Of a stretch of DNA of 64,000 nt, positions 23,547-34,452 are shown in pieces. Origin of the DNA: Zoroaster sp. YZ-2022 (lineage: Eukaryota; Echinodermata; Asteroidea; Forcipulatida; Zoroasteridae); assembly GCA_029582265.1 (NCBI GenBank), contig CM055816.1, positions 81,958,472 to 82,022,471 of the forward strand, read 5' to 3'. A program made the position numbers and the translations under genes. The stretch's first letter is position 1; the number at the start of each line of letters is the position of its first letter. Below the pieces are notes generated by a model, which saw only the letters and a program-made list of their open reading frames with translations, made no database searches and was not told where the DNA came from.

Positions 23547-24093
23547 CCGAGTTGAAAGTATGAGCCTTGCCATCTATTCCTTGAAGATAGCGTCCAACTG
23601 AAGTTATTTCCCTTACAGCTAGAGAGCACTGGTAGATGATGGCATTTATTTCTGTCACATCAAGTAGTGCATATAAAGTTGATGTCCTATGGCGGAATTT
23701 CGTGGCTGTCAGTAGAGCTGGTCTTTCTAGTTGTTCCCCCATAACAACGGTTACTTTCTTTAGCTCGGCCCAGACGTTCACATGACCAGCTGATAGCTGT
23801 GTGAACGGAAAGAGATACACACTATCTGAAGACACGCCAACTTTATTTCTCATCTTTACCAGCATCTCAATGGCAGCATTTGTGTCACGCGGAATCAAGA
23901 CTGGGCCTAGTTTCCAGGAACCTTTACCCCTCTGATATGCCAACTTGAAGGAGTGCATGAGAGCTTTTTCCATTGGATCTTTGACTGCTTCTACTTGCTG
24001 GGGATCAACCCATGCCTGATTTTTAGTATCCTCCCACTCACTAAGGGTCAACCTGAATGGTTCTCCACCCCGTCGAGCGTTGAAAATGGTCTG
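23547..24093 (-). CDS. Tyrosine-recombinase-like C-terminal exon, one catalytic block missing
   Basis: The acceptor is TTTGGTTGTCAG and the donor AACTCGG|GTGGGTATC, with 182 open codons between. It reads QTIFNARRGGEPFRLTLSEW, where ARRGGEP would hold the first catalytic Arg, then VYLFPF, LTATKFRHRTSTLYALLDVT (a box II-like FRHR), and INAIIYQCSLAVREITSVGR, where IYQ would hold the nucleophilic Tyr. The block expected between LLDVTE and INAIIYQ, which carries HMGHS in relatives I recall, is absent from the DNA, so recombinase activity is unlikely. Relatives are uncharacterised marine-animal proteins resembling Crypton-type recombinases (inference). Upstream finger exons for this copy were not found at 24.1-26 kb. 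Confidence 0.65.
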
Positions 24094-26184
24094 CTGACAA
24101 CCAAAGCTTTACTTCGTGCCACCATCATTCTAGCCACTGTCCGGCGACTGGACCGGCGACTCCGCCATCGCAAGACCGCCCGACCACTCCGATCATTCCA
24201 GCACCGATGCAAGACCGCCTGCCCACTCCAATCCTATGGAATGTATTTATCCTACAGAGTGTATTTAACTTGCAAGTAATACACCGCGTATCTGCCACCA
24301 CATGTATAATGTACTTGATGAAAATTATTTTCCGTGACCTACACTAATTTTAATCAAAACTATCCACATAACGTACTTAACTTAAATAATAATGTTGCAT
24401 CACCATTTATCATTACCTTTTGACAAAATACCTAGTATTAAAAACAATTCCTAAACAAACCTATTGAAGGTACATGTATTTATCCTAATGAGTGTACTAA
24501 ACATAAAGAATACCGCAGGAGATATTACTTAAACAAGTGGGCGTCAACAACGATGGTAATGCCAGCTTATATTTATTATTCATTATTACTATTGGGACTT
24601 GTGATTGGTCACCAGCTTTGTAAATGACGGGCCTGGGTGCATGTGATGCTTGTAACAACGTATGAGTTTTATGTGTGTGCTTCAAGTTTCAGCTGCTGTA
24701 CTGCAGCATTCAATTATTACGTTACAACTCTCACTATAAATTGTATTCTTCAATCTTTTATCAACAATAATAAACACAAGGAGACGTTGTTGCATACATT
24801 TATTGTACGTGTGAGTGTTGATACACGAGTCATTTATAAACACAATGTTTTAAATTTATTTACTGAAAACACAAAAACATTTGAATCCTATTAAATAGTC
24901 GTGGTTTTCAATGAACATGACGTGGTCGGATTTCTTATTCCCGAGCCATAAATCAAAATGCCGGCGGCTGTAATTCACGGACAGCACATGAAACTTACAC
25001 ATAAAAAATACCACATCACCATTTATAAAATGATTTACATTAAGTTTTATGTGCGTGCTTCAAGTTTCAGCTGCTGTACGATCTGTAGCGTTACAACTCT
25101 CACTATAAATTGTATTCTTCAATCTTGTATCAACAATAAAAAATAAAAATAAAAAAACAAGGAGACGTTGCATTTATTTATTGTACATTTATTGTACTAT
25201 AAACACAGTGTTATAGTTCATTTCCTGAAAACACAAAAACATTTGGAATCCTACAATAGTTGCGGTTTTCAAGGAACATGATGTGGTTGGATCTATTCCT
25301 GAGCCATAATGCGGGCAGCTGCAATTCACGGACAGCATTACGTCAATAGCTGGAGCGTGGGGCCAGCCTTGCTGTTGATAAGACGGGATTATCAAAATTG
25401 TCTTGCCCCGTAAAACTTCTCGTTATGCATGACTACGTTTTAGGCTGGAACTGCCGGCGTCTATAAATTCTTGTGTTAGTCATTGCAACGAGTCGGGCTG
25501 TCAGTCAAGTCTTATATTACAATGGGGAATACAGAGCTGTTGGCTCCTCTTTGTTTGCGCGAGGGGATGAACCAAGGCCGCAAGGCTTGAGCCCTGCCTG
25601 AGCCTCGCCGGTATTCTCAAAGGCCTAGCTGTACTACCTATTTCGCCGTCCTTCCTTACCAAAATTGCCAATAGTTTGGGTAAATTTTAAATATTTCCGA
25701 GTTTGAATTAAGAAAAAGGTACCCTTTCTAAATTTTATATCATTGTAATGTAATGTTTACAAACATGAAGCCACATTTTCATCTCTTCTGGTGAACAACA
25801 CTTTTTAATGAGCTGGAACTTACATGCTTTATACACCCTATTACACATACAGTAATTGATTGAACATTCTTCATTCAAAGATGTATTAAAAACCTGCCCA
25901 GTCAAAAAGTTTTGTAAGCATAATATGCAATGCTCAGACGTGCAACTTTGTTCTTGACAAATAAAGAGCAAACTTCAAAAAATAAATGTTCAGTGTTTTT
26001 AAATTGCTGATCAGCTGAAAAGTTGCATGCCTGAATGCTGTTTTGTTTTTTACAATTCATTTGTATCATTTACACATTTACACCTGAAAATTCCATATTT
26101 GTAAACTATACATGCGTTTCCAAGAAAATTGTCCAAGGATGTGTGCTTTACTGCCTTTTAAGTTTGCCAAGTAAAGGTTTGGCA
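24094..26184. other. No gene recognised; contains a tandem duplication
   Basis: 24660-24985 and 25038-25343 are diverged copies about 350-380 bp apart. They share CTTCAAGTTTCAGCTGCTGT, CAACTCTCACTATAAATTGT, AAGGAGACGTTG, AAAACACAAAAACATTTG and AATTCACGGACAGC. The remainder is AT-rich and uninterpretable. Confidence 0.65.
26006..26032. repeat. 27-bp inverse copy of 5089-5115
   Basis: GCTGATCAGCTGAAAAGTTG plus CATGCCT is the exact reverse complement of the sequence near 5.1 kb. Confidence 0.75.
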
Positions 26185-27185
26185 TTAACAATTTAACACT
26201 TTAATTGAACGTTCTCCGAGAATGCCCACAAAATTGGTCTTACTCATGACATAACACATTTGACCACACTGGTGGTACAAGGATGCTTGTGCTACCACAC
26301 AAAAGTATGTGCGGTACCAATGAAGTTCAGACTCTTTCTTCAAGACTTCCACTTTATGGTTCTTGAAACAAACCCAGTCACTTTCAAACAAAGCCATTGC
26401 ATTGGCAAGTCAAATAACTTTTAGACTTACAGGTGTTGAACTCTTTCTTTTTTTGTTGCTGTTTTTGTTCCTTCACTTGGATTTATTCCCACAAAGAATA
26501 TGTAGGAGTGATAAGCATTGCACATGAAAGTGTCTTAACAAGCATTAACAATCTTCATACAACACATTTAGGTCTGAGACTGAGACCTAGGCGAAAAGGT
26601 TTGATCTGTCTCTCTCTCTCGTATGCAACACCGAATCAAGTGTCAAATGTCAAGGTCCATGTCCGATAGCCACTGTGTTGCAATCGGGTCACAGCTGGCC
26701 AGACGAACGATGCTACTGTCCAATTTTCAAATGGGCAGCTCATTCATCTGTGTTACAGTGTATTACAAACAAAATTGTGTATTTGGCGAAATGTCTTATT
26801 TTCATTTAACCATGAATGAAATCTCATTGAATTCACATGAAGAAAATCTCATTGAATTCAAAGTGTAAAAAAAAAATGTTGCAATAAATTCTGCATGTTT
26901 ATGCAACTAAATCTAAAGTCAAGTTTATTTTATAAAGTTTCATGATATAAAAACAGATGGTTCACCATGCATAGGCATGAATCCATGGGAGTAGCATTTT
27001 GAGTTGAGCTACACATACATGCACATGTACATACCTTTGGATGAAGTCCAGGGTAGCTGCCACAGCATTGTTGTACTCCATATTGAAGACATAGTGGCAC
27101 ACAAATAAAAATGAGAAGGCTTTCTCAAATGATTTGGGGCTTGTGACGACTTTTCGCTCAATGCAAACAAAAAAACCTTGTTGTT
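26185..27185 (-). CDS. Spliced gene, 3' part: conserved C-terminal exon type plus two downstream exons
   Basis: Exon 27035-27185 has acceptor GATTTGTATTCAG and donor ATCCAAAG|GTATGTAC. It encodes QQGFFVCIERKVVTSPKSFE and later FLFVCHYVFNMEY...LDFIQ, and ends in phase 2. Exon 26431-26458 (acceptor GGAACAAAAACAG, donor ACACCT|GTAAGTC) completes the codon and adds NKKRKSSTP, an NLS-like string, in phase 0. The last exon, 26185-26361 (acceptor TTTGTTTCAAG), continues in frame as NHKVEVLKKESELHWYRTYF through to a stop at 26185. The first exon belongs to the same type as the cargo exon at 18096-18415. I recall it from SAMD3-like and unnamed animal proteins. Upstream exons are unclear. A stretch at 27.44-27.6 kb (NPSHFYSLCLYCDLNVEK) looks coding but its phase does not fit. 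Confidence 0.5.
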
Positions 27186-27655
27186 CTGAATACAAATCTC
27201 CTACAGTACAGGGATAAAAATTACAAAATATTACTTTCAGTTTTAACTATTTTGTCAATATCTTTGTTCGGGGGTGCCAGTCAGAAGCCAATTTTTCTTT
27301 GTTCACCCCAAAATTGAATTAAAAAATTTACCCAGTCAGTATCCCTAGTGGTTTATTACTTGATTTAACAAGGCGATCCACGGATCATATGTGTCACCCT
27401 TTTTTGCAGTCACTACATGTACGTGTATGTTTGTTTACGATTCTTATAGAATCTGTTTGTTTCCAGTTAAAGAAGCAAACCTTCTCAACATTGAGGTCAC
27501 AGTACAAACACAGAGAGTAGAAATGAGAGGGGTTACTGTTAGTCATGTCCAACAGGGCAACACAAAGTAGTAAAACAAGTTAGTATAACAATTTCTGTGG
27601 AAAAAAGCCAAATTCTGTGCATTTTTAAAGAGCCCCTCTAAAGTGCTCTGAAACA

Positions 27656-27976
27656 TTAAGTTTTTATATTTTTCCAATATGGTGATCTGCTAGGTGCCTT
27701 CAAAGTAGGGAATGCTCCGTCTTTCAGTCGAAACACTGGTCGTTGTCCAATTGCAGTATGCAGTGTTTCTTGCTGTATTTCCTTGCATTCGTCGGAAAAA
27801 TGCGCGCTGCAGATTCGCGACGACTGCACTACCTTACAGCTGGAACGAGTATTGTTCACAAACCGAATGCACAGTCGAAGAAGCTTAGCATCTTTGGACG
27901 GAAATCTGTGGAAGTGTATATCGGGATTGTTCGAGGAATTCCTCGAACATCCTCCAACAGCACACCGTGATGGCAT
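27656..27976 (-). CDS. THAP-domain zinc-finger protein (106 aa ORF)
   Basis: It starts MPSRCAVGGCSRNSS. A THAP zinc site is visible as C5-X4-C10, then C-X2-H in SRICSAHF (residues 57-60 or so), followed by RPVFRLKDGAFPTL, the equivalent of the AVPT box. The usual Trp in the middle is replaced (RLCIRFVNN). THAP domains bind DNA and occur in P-element-type transposases and host regulators. The frame ends at a stop about 20 residues after the domain and I see no GT donor before it. It is therefore either a short THAP protein, an isolated first exon or a remnant. It sits just upstream of the spliced gene at 26.2-27.2 kb, but a shared transcript is not shown. Confidence 0.7.
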   Translation of the reverse strand: MPSRCAVGGCSRNSSNNPDIHFHRFPSKDAKLLRLCIRFVNNTRSSCKVVQSSRICSAHFSDECKEIQQETLHTAIGQRPVFRLKDGAFPTLKAPSRSPYWKNIKT

Positions 27977-28210
27977 ATCGGTAGTTTATCCTTGTTTTTC
28001 CCCCATAGAAGAGTGTCAAACCACCTCGCAGGTTTCGATGCAAAAGATGCTAGATGATTATGTCATAATGTTTATAACTTGTTCTGTGTCAGATCTACCG
28101 GCCGTACCGCCAGTGACGTCAAGAGGTCATAATATGCATATCACTATCATACATAAGCAGTTTTTGACTTTGGGCTGAAAAAAGCCGCGCGAAGCAGTGC
28201 ATTTTTGACT

Positions 28211-28546
28211 TTAATTTTCTGTTACTAAATACATTTTTAAGTGTAAAATAGTTACGAATCGGTATCTACGATGTCTAATTTTGATATTTTTCATTTTAGT
28301 GCAGAAAGAGCACTGATCCTTTTTTGGTCTGAAATCCCAGGTTAAATTCCTTGTTGAAAATTTCCCGATAAGTATGTATTTTGGGGGAGTGTTTTTTGTT
28401 GTTGCACACTCATCTTTGTAAAGATGGTACATCTTGGCGACACTTAGATTTTCAGACTGGTACCGTCGTTTTGACGATGCCCTACAGCAGTGGGATTCAA
28501 CTGCAGTAAAACTCTTGATGTGTTCTTTTATTTCATCAAGGAGTGT
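28211..28546 (-). pseudogene. DDE-type transposase-like gene, second copy, middle part
   Basis: The frame reads LLDEIKEHIKSFTAVESHCC, RASSKRRYQSENLSVAKMYH, LYKDEC and PKKDQCSFCTKMKN. This is the same block as at 16.1-16.4 kb on the other strand. It is separated from its N-terminal half by a SINE (28547-28847), and downstream coding is lost. Confidence 0.75.
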
Positions 28547-28800
28547 CGTGACACTTGTGTCCTTGAGCAAGACACTTAACCATAATTGCTTCTCTCCACC
28601 CAGGGGTTAAATGGGTACCTGTGAGGGCAGAGTTGGTTGATTAGCCCTATATGCGCTGTAATGGCAGCAATTGAGCTGTATACTCCCCAGGGAGCTGAGA
28701 TGGTTTCAGGAATGATTTATGAGCCTTATGAGCAGGGGTAATAATATAATGCGCCTTGAGCACCACTCAGTTGGTGGATACGTGCGCTATATAAGTAGTA

Positions 28801-28837
<37 letters not shown>

Positions 28838-28847
28838 TCATCATCTC
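28547..28847 (+). mobile_element. 5'-truncated tRNA-derived SINE with (GTC)n tail
   Basis: It starts at CGTGACACTTGTGTCCTTGA, runs through CTCCACCCAGGGGTTAAATG, TACTCCCCAGGGAGCTGAGA and TACGTGCGCTATATAAG, and ends in GTAGTAGTC and a GTC microsatellite. It matches 34060-34440 but lacks the tRNA head. Confidence 0.9.
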
Positions 28848-29285
28848 TTTTGGTATTTTGTTGCTGGATTCAGCTTTACCTCTCAAATCATTTCCAGTAA
28901 ATACACCATTGCCCTTTTTTTGAACTACCCACACAACAGGCCTTTCTCCAATACACAATGCAATGTATATTCCTCCTTGATACAATTGTTGGGTTCTGCT
29001 TATCAGTTTCAAAACATGATTACAGATGAAATCTCTTTGTCTCTCAACATTCCCTGATGTCCAGTAAGAATCAAACAAAACTTGTCTGTCCTCATCAGTA
29101 AAATGAGTACTACAATTTAAACTACATGTTTCAGGGCATACCGGGACCAACTGTCTACCTTCTATCCTTTTACCTCGAACACTAGTATAAGACTTCCCAT
29201 GTGCTCGTCTTGACTTCCGTTTATTACGTAACCAGGAAGAAGAACGACTCATCCGTTTTCTTGATCTTCCTCTTTCATTCAATTC
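28848..29285 (-). pseudogene. DDE-type transposase-like gene, second copy, N-terminal exon
   Basis: The acceptor ATTTATACCTTTTACAG precedes ELNERGRSRKRMSRSSSWLR, a basic NLS-like block. This is followed by VCPETCSLNCSTHFTDEDRQ and FDSYWTSGNVERQRDFICNH, the Cys-rich N-terminal signature of this family. The frame then runs into the SINE tail and becomes a Met/Thr run, which is repeat-derived. Intact downstream parts are missing, so the gene is non-functional. Confidence 0.7.
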
Positions 29286-29559
29286 CTGTAAAAGGTATAA
29301 ATAAATAAAGTATGCATACATCGCTTGGAAAGGTCTTATCAAAAGTACCCTTGGATTCATTAGCAAACTAATTAATCTAAGATTTACCTCAAGAAAAAAT
29401 TCATAAATTTCAGAAAGAGAAAGAGAGAATCAGGAGTTTGAGACTGAAATGCAAGACCATTAAAAAATATAGCTCAAATCATTATTATACCGCATGTAGA
29501 TTAAAAAACAAACAATTTATCACAAGTGGAGGAAGTTTTCAGTAACTACCTTATCACTC

Positions 29560-30912
29560 TGTCACATCTCGACCCAGTTTGAGTGATTTAAGTCTTTTAG
29601 TGTATTTTCTTTCAAGGACCATGATTGCATATTGTTTGTTACAACTGACCATTTATCTGGGTTTTTTTTTTTTTACTTAACAATTGTACTTTTGTATGGG
29701 GGAGTTCTTTTGGTATGCAGCGCCGTGCTTGAGCGAGCAGCCAGTCTGTTTTAAGATAAAAAGCAGTAGTGTGTGTGGAAGGTTTGTCAGTATGCCAGAT
29801 AGTGGTTGTGATGTGTACATGGTCTTTGGTACATGAGTGTCGATCCTTCTCCCCACCGATGCCCAGGCCACCAGCATAGATAGTACAGAAGCTTGGCTCG
29901 GAGGGGCACAAAATGGAATCTTGACCAGAATTCAGTCAATCGTAAGTTGTTTTTATTCATTTAATTGGGAAGTTTATTTATGGAAATGAAACGGCTTTTA
30001 ATTTACTTGAAATTAGAACTCATCAATTGCCTTAGTTAATCGATTACAACATTACTAGTGATCTGTAATTTGTAATTATTATAGATGGCCCTTAACCGTT
30101 TTGACTGCCTTTTTCAAAGACTGCCTTGTTCAACACTTACCTTACGACACCAGAGAACGCAATGAGCACAGAATGAGCATGATCTCTCATCTGTAGACAA
30201 CATTGAATGTTCGTGATTGGCTGTTGGTTACTTTGAACTGATATGAAAATTAAATGCATAGAATGAATGATGTACGTGTATGCTCATATTAAGAAATACA
30301 AGTTTGTTGTGCTGTCTTCACAGTAGCATAATAACATGTTTAAGGCATGGCTACTGGCAACAAAGATGAAAACCAAGCATTTCCCATTCACATGTCTGTT
30401 TCGATTTCATTTTACACGCATAAATAAGTCAAGATTATAGTTGGTTGACGTATAAAGTAATTTCATTAGCGATTTGTATAAAATTGGAATAGAATTGTTT
30501 GGTGATTATATTGGATTGGATAAATAGATCTAGATTATAGTTGGTTGAAGTATAAAGTAATTTTATTAGTGATTTGTATAAATAATGGAATAATTGGAAT
30601 GGAATAACTAAGTTGTTAAGGATTATAGCGATGAGGTGGTTAGTTGAGTAATCGTGTGATCAAGTAATAAAGATCAAGAATACGATTTTTAAAGTAATTT
30701 CATGAATTAATGGTTATATTAGACCTATAGTGATTTCGATAATTAATGGAATATTTGAAAGGAATAACTGAATTGTAAAAGAATATAACGAACTAATTTG
30801 TAAATAAACTTTTAATGTAAATACATTTTCTGGATTTTTTTGTGGTGATTTACTTCTGCAGTATGTGTTTTGCAACCTAGGTCACCGCGTAGAACCCTCA
30901 CGGGTTGTGACA
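29560..30912 (+). mobile_element. Putative 5' LTR of Gypsy element A
   Basis: It opens with TGTCACA and closes with TGTGACA, a 7-bp inverted terminal pair of the TG...CA type. AATAAA lies near 30800. Immediately after comes ATTTTGGGGGCTTGTCCGAG, the form of a primer-binding region (compare the TTTGGGGGCTCGTCCGG type), and then gag. No 3' LTR copy is in the window, so the boundary is inferred from the ends alone. Confidence 0.55.
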
Positions 30913-31137
30913 ATTTTGGGGGCTTGTCCGAGAAATTAAACAAAACATTAAATTAAGTAAAATTGGAACAACAGAAGTAAATTAGCAACTTAATATTGTA
31001 TTGTATGAAGTGCTATTCAAATGTAGTTGCAAACATTCTATTCAAGTTTTCTCGTTTTAGATTTGTTCTGGTTAACTCCAATCTGTGGCCCTCCAGCTAA
31101 GCTTAACCTGCAAGCAAGCGGCTACTGTTCCACCGGC

Positions 31138-32268
31138 ATGGAGATTGAACGATTAGTTCAGCTGGGTAAGGAGTTGGATCTTAAGGGAGAAGAGCTGAGA
31201 GAGTTTGTAAAAAGAGAACAAGAACGTGAGTTAAATGAAAGACGAGAAAAACAGAAGGGTGAGAGAGAGGCTCGCGCGCAACAGTTAGAGATAAAGCGTC
31301 AGGAAAAAGAGACCATTGAGTTACAATTAAAACTAGAGACCCTGAAGAAGGAAAAAAACAAATGAAATTCAGATCAAAGTAGTAAACATGGTATAAAGCC
31401 TTTGACACCTAAACTACCACCCTTTGATGACGAGAAGGACGAGCTACATGCGTACCTTCAGCGGTTTGAGCGATATGCTACAGCGCAGAATTGGGCTAAA
31501 TCAAACTGGGCTATTAATTTGAGTGCACTGTTGCGTGGAAAATCCCTAGGTGTTTATTCTAGTTGTCAATTTCAGAGTCTTCAGAGTATAAATGTTTAAA
31601 AGATGCCCTGTTGAAAAGGTATAACTTAACTGAAGAAGGATTTAGGGGGAAAAATTCGTTCAGCCCAACCTGAAAAATATGAAAATCCTAAACAATTCAT
31701 TGTAAGATTGGACAATTATTTTCGCAGATGGACAGAGTTGGCCAACATGGAACAAACTTTTGATAGTTTGAAGGATCTATTGATTTATTAATGGTTGTAG
31801 CCTTGAATTATCATTGTTTGTGAAGGAAAGACAACCCAAGACCATCGTTGCTGTAGCATCTTGAGCCGAGCAGTATATGGAAGCCCGAGGCGGAGTGTTC
31901 GGTTATGATAAACCTAACAGTTATTTTACTCGCAGGGTTAACAACCGAGTAAAGGATCAGCAGCATCAACATAGATTCAACATAGATTCAACATTGATTC
32001 AACATTGGTAGTAAGCCAACCCGTAATGATAGGCAAGTTGATAGGTCACCATCTCAATTTAACAAACCAAATGCTTCAAGTTATCCCTACATAGATCCTA
32101 GACCGTGTTATATTTGCCATAGAACAGATCACATAGCCAGAAACTATTAAACCAGGACTATTTGACTACGACGGTTCATTCCAACAGCAGACAAGAGGTA
32201 TAGATCAACAACATAATTCGTATGTATACCAGCAGAGTCAAAACTCGCCAACTAGCAATCCTTCCCCA
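31138..32268 (+). pseudogene. Gypsy element A gag, frameshifted
   Basis: ATG at 31138 (CACCGGCATGG) begins MEIERLVQLGKELDLKGEEL, followed by a long Glu/Arg/Lys coiled coil. A stop and shift lead to TPKLPPFDDEKDELHAYLQR FERYA and NWAINLSALLRGK. Further frames give TEEGF, PKQFIVRLDNYF, a capsid core typical of Gypsy gags of marine animals, and finally a zinc knuckle CYICHRTDHIARN whose last Cys is lost. At least three frame breaks are present. The gag is cut by the inverted-repeat element at 32271. Confidence 0.85.
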
Positions 32269-32270
32269 CC

Positions 32271-33690
32271 AATATGGAGGACAAAAAGTGGACAACTCAT
32301 TTCCCCCAAAATCTGGTAAAATAAAAACAGAATTATTGTTGAAATGAAGTCCTTTTTCCAAATTTTCATTTTCTATCAGAAATTCAGAATTTTCATTTTC
32401 TCATACGCTGGCGGTCGAACCCAAATTTCTAGTACTAGCAGAAAATTGGAATGAACGTTTAGGACCAAACTCAACTTCTAAATTTCTACTATAGCAGAAA
32501 ATAGGGTTGGGTGTTTTGGGCTATTCCATCAGTCGTTTAGGGTTAAGAAACCCCAGCAAAATGTTTTTTCAACAATGGAAAATGAGATGAGGACACCAGT
32601 CCCCTGCAGCGGCGTAAAGAACCTCCCCATCACTCTTTGGACGGTTCCAAGTAAACAATCCTCGCCTTGAAAACCGTCCTCAATTTGGTGTCCAGATACG
32701 CCTTGAGTTTCTAGCTTTTGGAAGTGCCGCCTTCAATTCTTTTTTTATCTGCTGTCTCTCTGCGATGCATTAGCATTGGTGTGTTGTTGCGCCATGGTTG
32801 TTCTATTCGCCTCGCTCCGAATATTAGTGTCCAGCAAAAGTCGGAATGCCATCAAATGCAAACTTCTCTTTCTTGAGCCGACACCAATGTGGTTCTATTA
32901 TTCAAATTGTATATTTGGCGACTAGCCGAAACTTAAGCTGTGTTCACACTGGACTTTGTTTGGGGTCAAGGTAAAATATTAACCCAGTGTCTCCCCCATC
33001 GCCCTGTCAGGTTAATTTTCAAATGATAATTTTGCGGATTAGGCCTATTAATTAATAGAGAAATAAGTCATTCACATTCAAGCCTAAATTCTGGAAAATA
33101 GGGGTGGGAAGGCATATTTATCTTTGAAGTTGTTGAAGATACTGTTCCCCATGCACGCTTTGGTCGCAGTTGACTGCATGCACGTGTGTGCCAATGCTCA
33201 TTGCCAGCGCACAGCACGTTCTCAAACCACAGAGACGCGGCAGATAATAAAGGAATTGAATGCGGTACTTCACAAAAGGTGAGGATTGTTTACTTGGAAC
33301 CGTTAAAAAAGGGACGGCGAGGTTCGTTGCGCCGTTGGAGGGGACTGCTGTCCTCATCGGATTTTCCACTGTTGAAAAAACATTCTGCTGGGGTTTCTTA
33401 ACCCTAAACGACTTATGGAATAGCCCAAAACACCCAATCCTATTTTCTGCTATAGTAGAAATTTCGAAATTGAGTTTGGTCCTAAACGTTCATTCCATTT
33501 TTCTGCTAATAGAAATTTGGAAATTTGGGTTGTACTCTTTTCGACCACCAGCGTATGAGGAAATGAAAATTCCGAATTTCTGATAGTAGAAAATGAAAAT
33601 TTGGAAAAAGGACTTCATTTCAACAATAATTCTGTTTTTATTCTACCAGATTTTGGGGAAAATGAGTTGTCCACTTTTGGTCCTCCATAG
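32271..33690. mobile_element. 1.42-kb element with ~410-bp terminal inverted repeats
   Basis: The left arm, about 32271-32680, begins TATGGAGGACAAAAAGTGG. The right arm, about 33280-33690, ends CCACTTTTGGTCCTCCATA. Many long words pair between the arms, including AAAATCTGGTA/TACCAGATTTT, GGACTTCATTTCAAC and its complement, and AACCCTAAACGACT-type words. The interior of about 600 bp has no coding. It is inserted in Gypsy element A, probably with a TA duplication. Confidence 0.85.
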
Positions 33691-33692
33691 AT

Positions 33693-33930
33693 GTCAGGAA
33701 GAGAAAGGCTTGAAGGTTCAACAGGTTACTCGGCAGCAAGATACTTACCTTCACGTCCAAGCGGTACAGACTAGAGCGCAGAAAGCTGCAGAGGAGAAAC
33801 CACTTCCAGCCCCAGTGCATCACCAGAAGTAACTACCGACGAACTTCGACAAGCACAAGGAGATGATCCGACCTTACAACGGGTAAGAGACTTAGTGGCA
33901 TCAGGTGAAACAAACGTTAGCAAGGGAGAA
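33693..33930 (+). pseudogene. Gypsy element A pol linker fragment
   Basis: It reads VQAVQTRAQKAAEEKPLPAP, then in another frame PSASPEVTTDELRQAQGDDP TLQRVRDLVASGE. This is the style of the protease-RT linker of Gypsy polyproteins. It ends abruptly at the piggyBac sequence. Protease, RT, RNase H and integrase are absent. Confidence 0.6.
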
Positions 33931-33984
33931 CGGCATTGGAGCTGTTTGAGTTGTTCTTCCCTGCTGCCATGATGCAAATCATCC

Positions 33985-34452
33985 TCAGCGTGGCCGAGCG
34001 GTCTAGCTTACCGGACTCAAGTTCTGGTGTTAGCAGCAGAATGTGGGTTCGAATCCCGGCCGTGACACTTGTGTCCTTGAGCAAGACACTTAACCATAAT
34101 TGCTTCTCTCCACCCAGGGGTTAAATGGGTACCTGTGAGGGCAGAGTTGGTTGATGAGCCCTATACTCTCTAAAAGTTTTAGATTGAAATTCACTCTAAC
34201 TGATTGAAACTAGTGACAAATTGCTCATTATTTGTCACTAGTTTTAATAGATTAGAGTGAATTTTCAATCTGAAACTTTTAGAGAGTATGCGCTGTAATG
34301 GCAGCAATTGAGCTGTATACTCCCCAGGAAGCTGAGATGGTTTCAGGAATGATTTATGAGCCTTATGAGCAGGGGTAATAAATATGCGCCTTGAGCACCA
34401 CGCAGTTGGTGGATACGTGCGCTATATGAGTCCACATATTATTATTATTATG
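33985..34452 (+). mobile_element. Full-length tRNA-derived SINE inside piggyBac
   Basis: The head has an A box (GTGGCCGAGCGGTCTAG) and a B box (GGGTTCGAATCCC), as in a Leu/Ser-type tRNA. The body is shared with 28547-28847, and the tail ends GCGCTATATGAG followed by (ATT)n. It is interrupted by the MITE at 34166-34286. Confidence 0.9.
34166..34286. mobile_element. 121-bp palindromic TA MITE inside the SINE
   Basis: The ends CTCTCTAAAAGTTTTAGATT and the complement pair across the whole element. TA flanks both sides (34164-34165, 34287-34288). The SINE copy at 28.5 kb has the uninterrupted site (GCCCTATATGCGCTG), so target and duplication are proven within the window. Confidence 0.95.
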
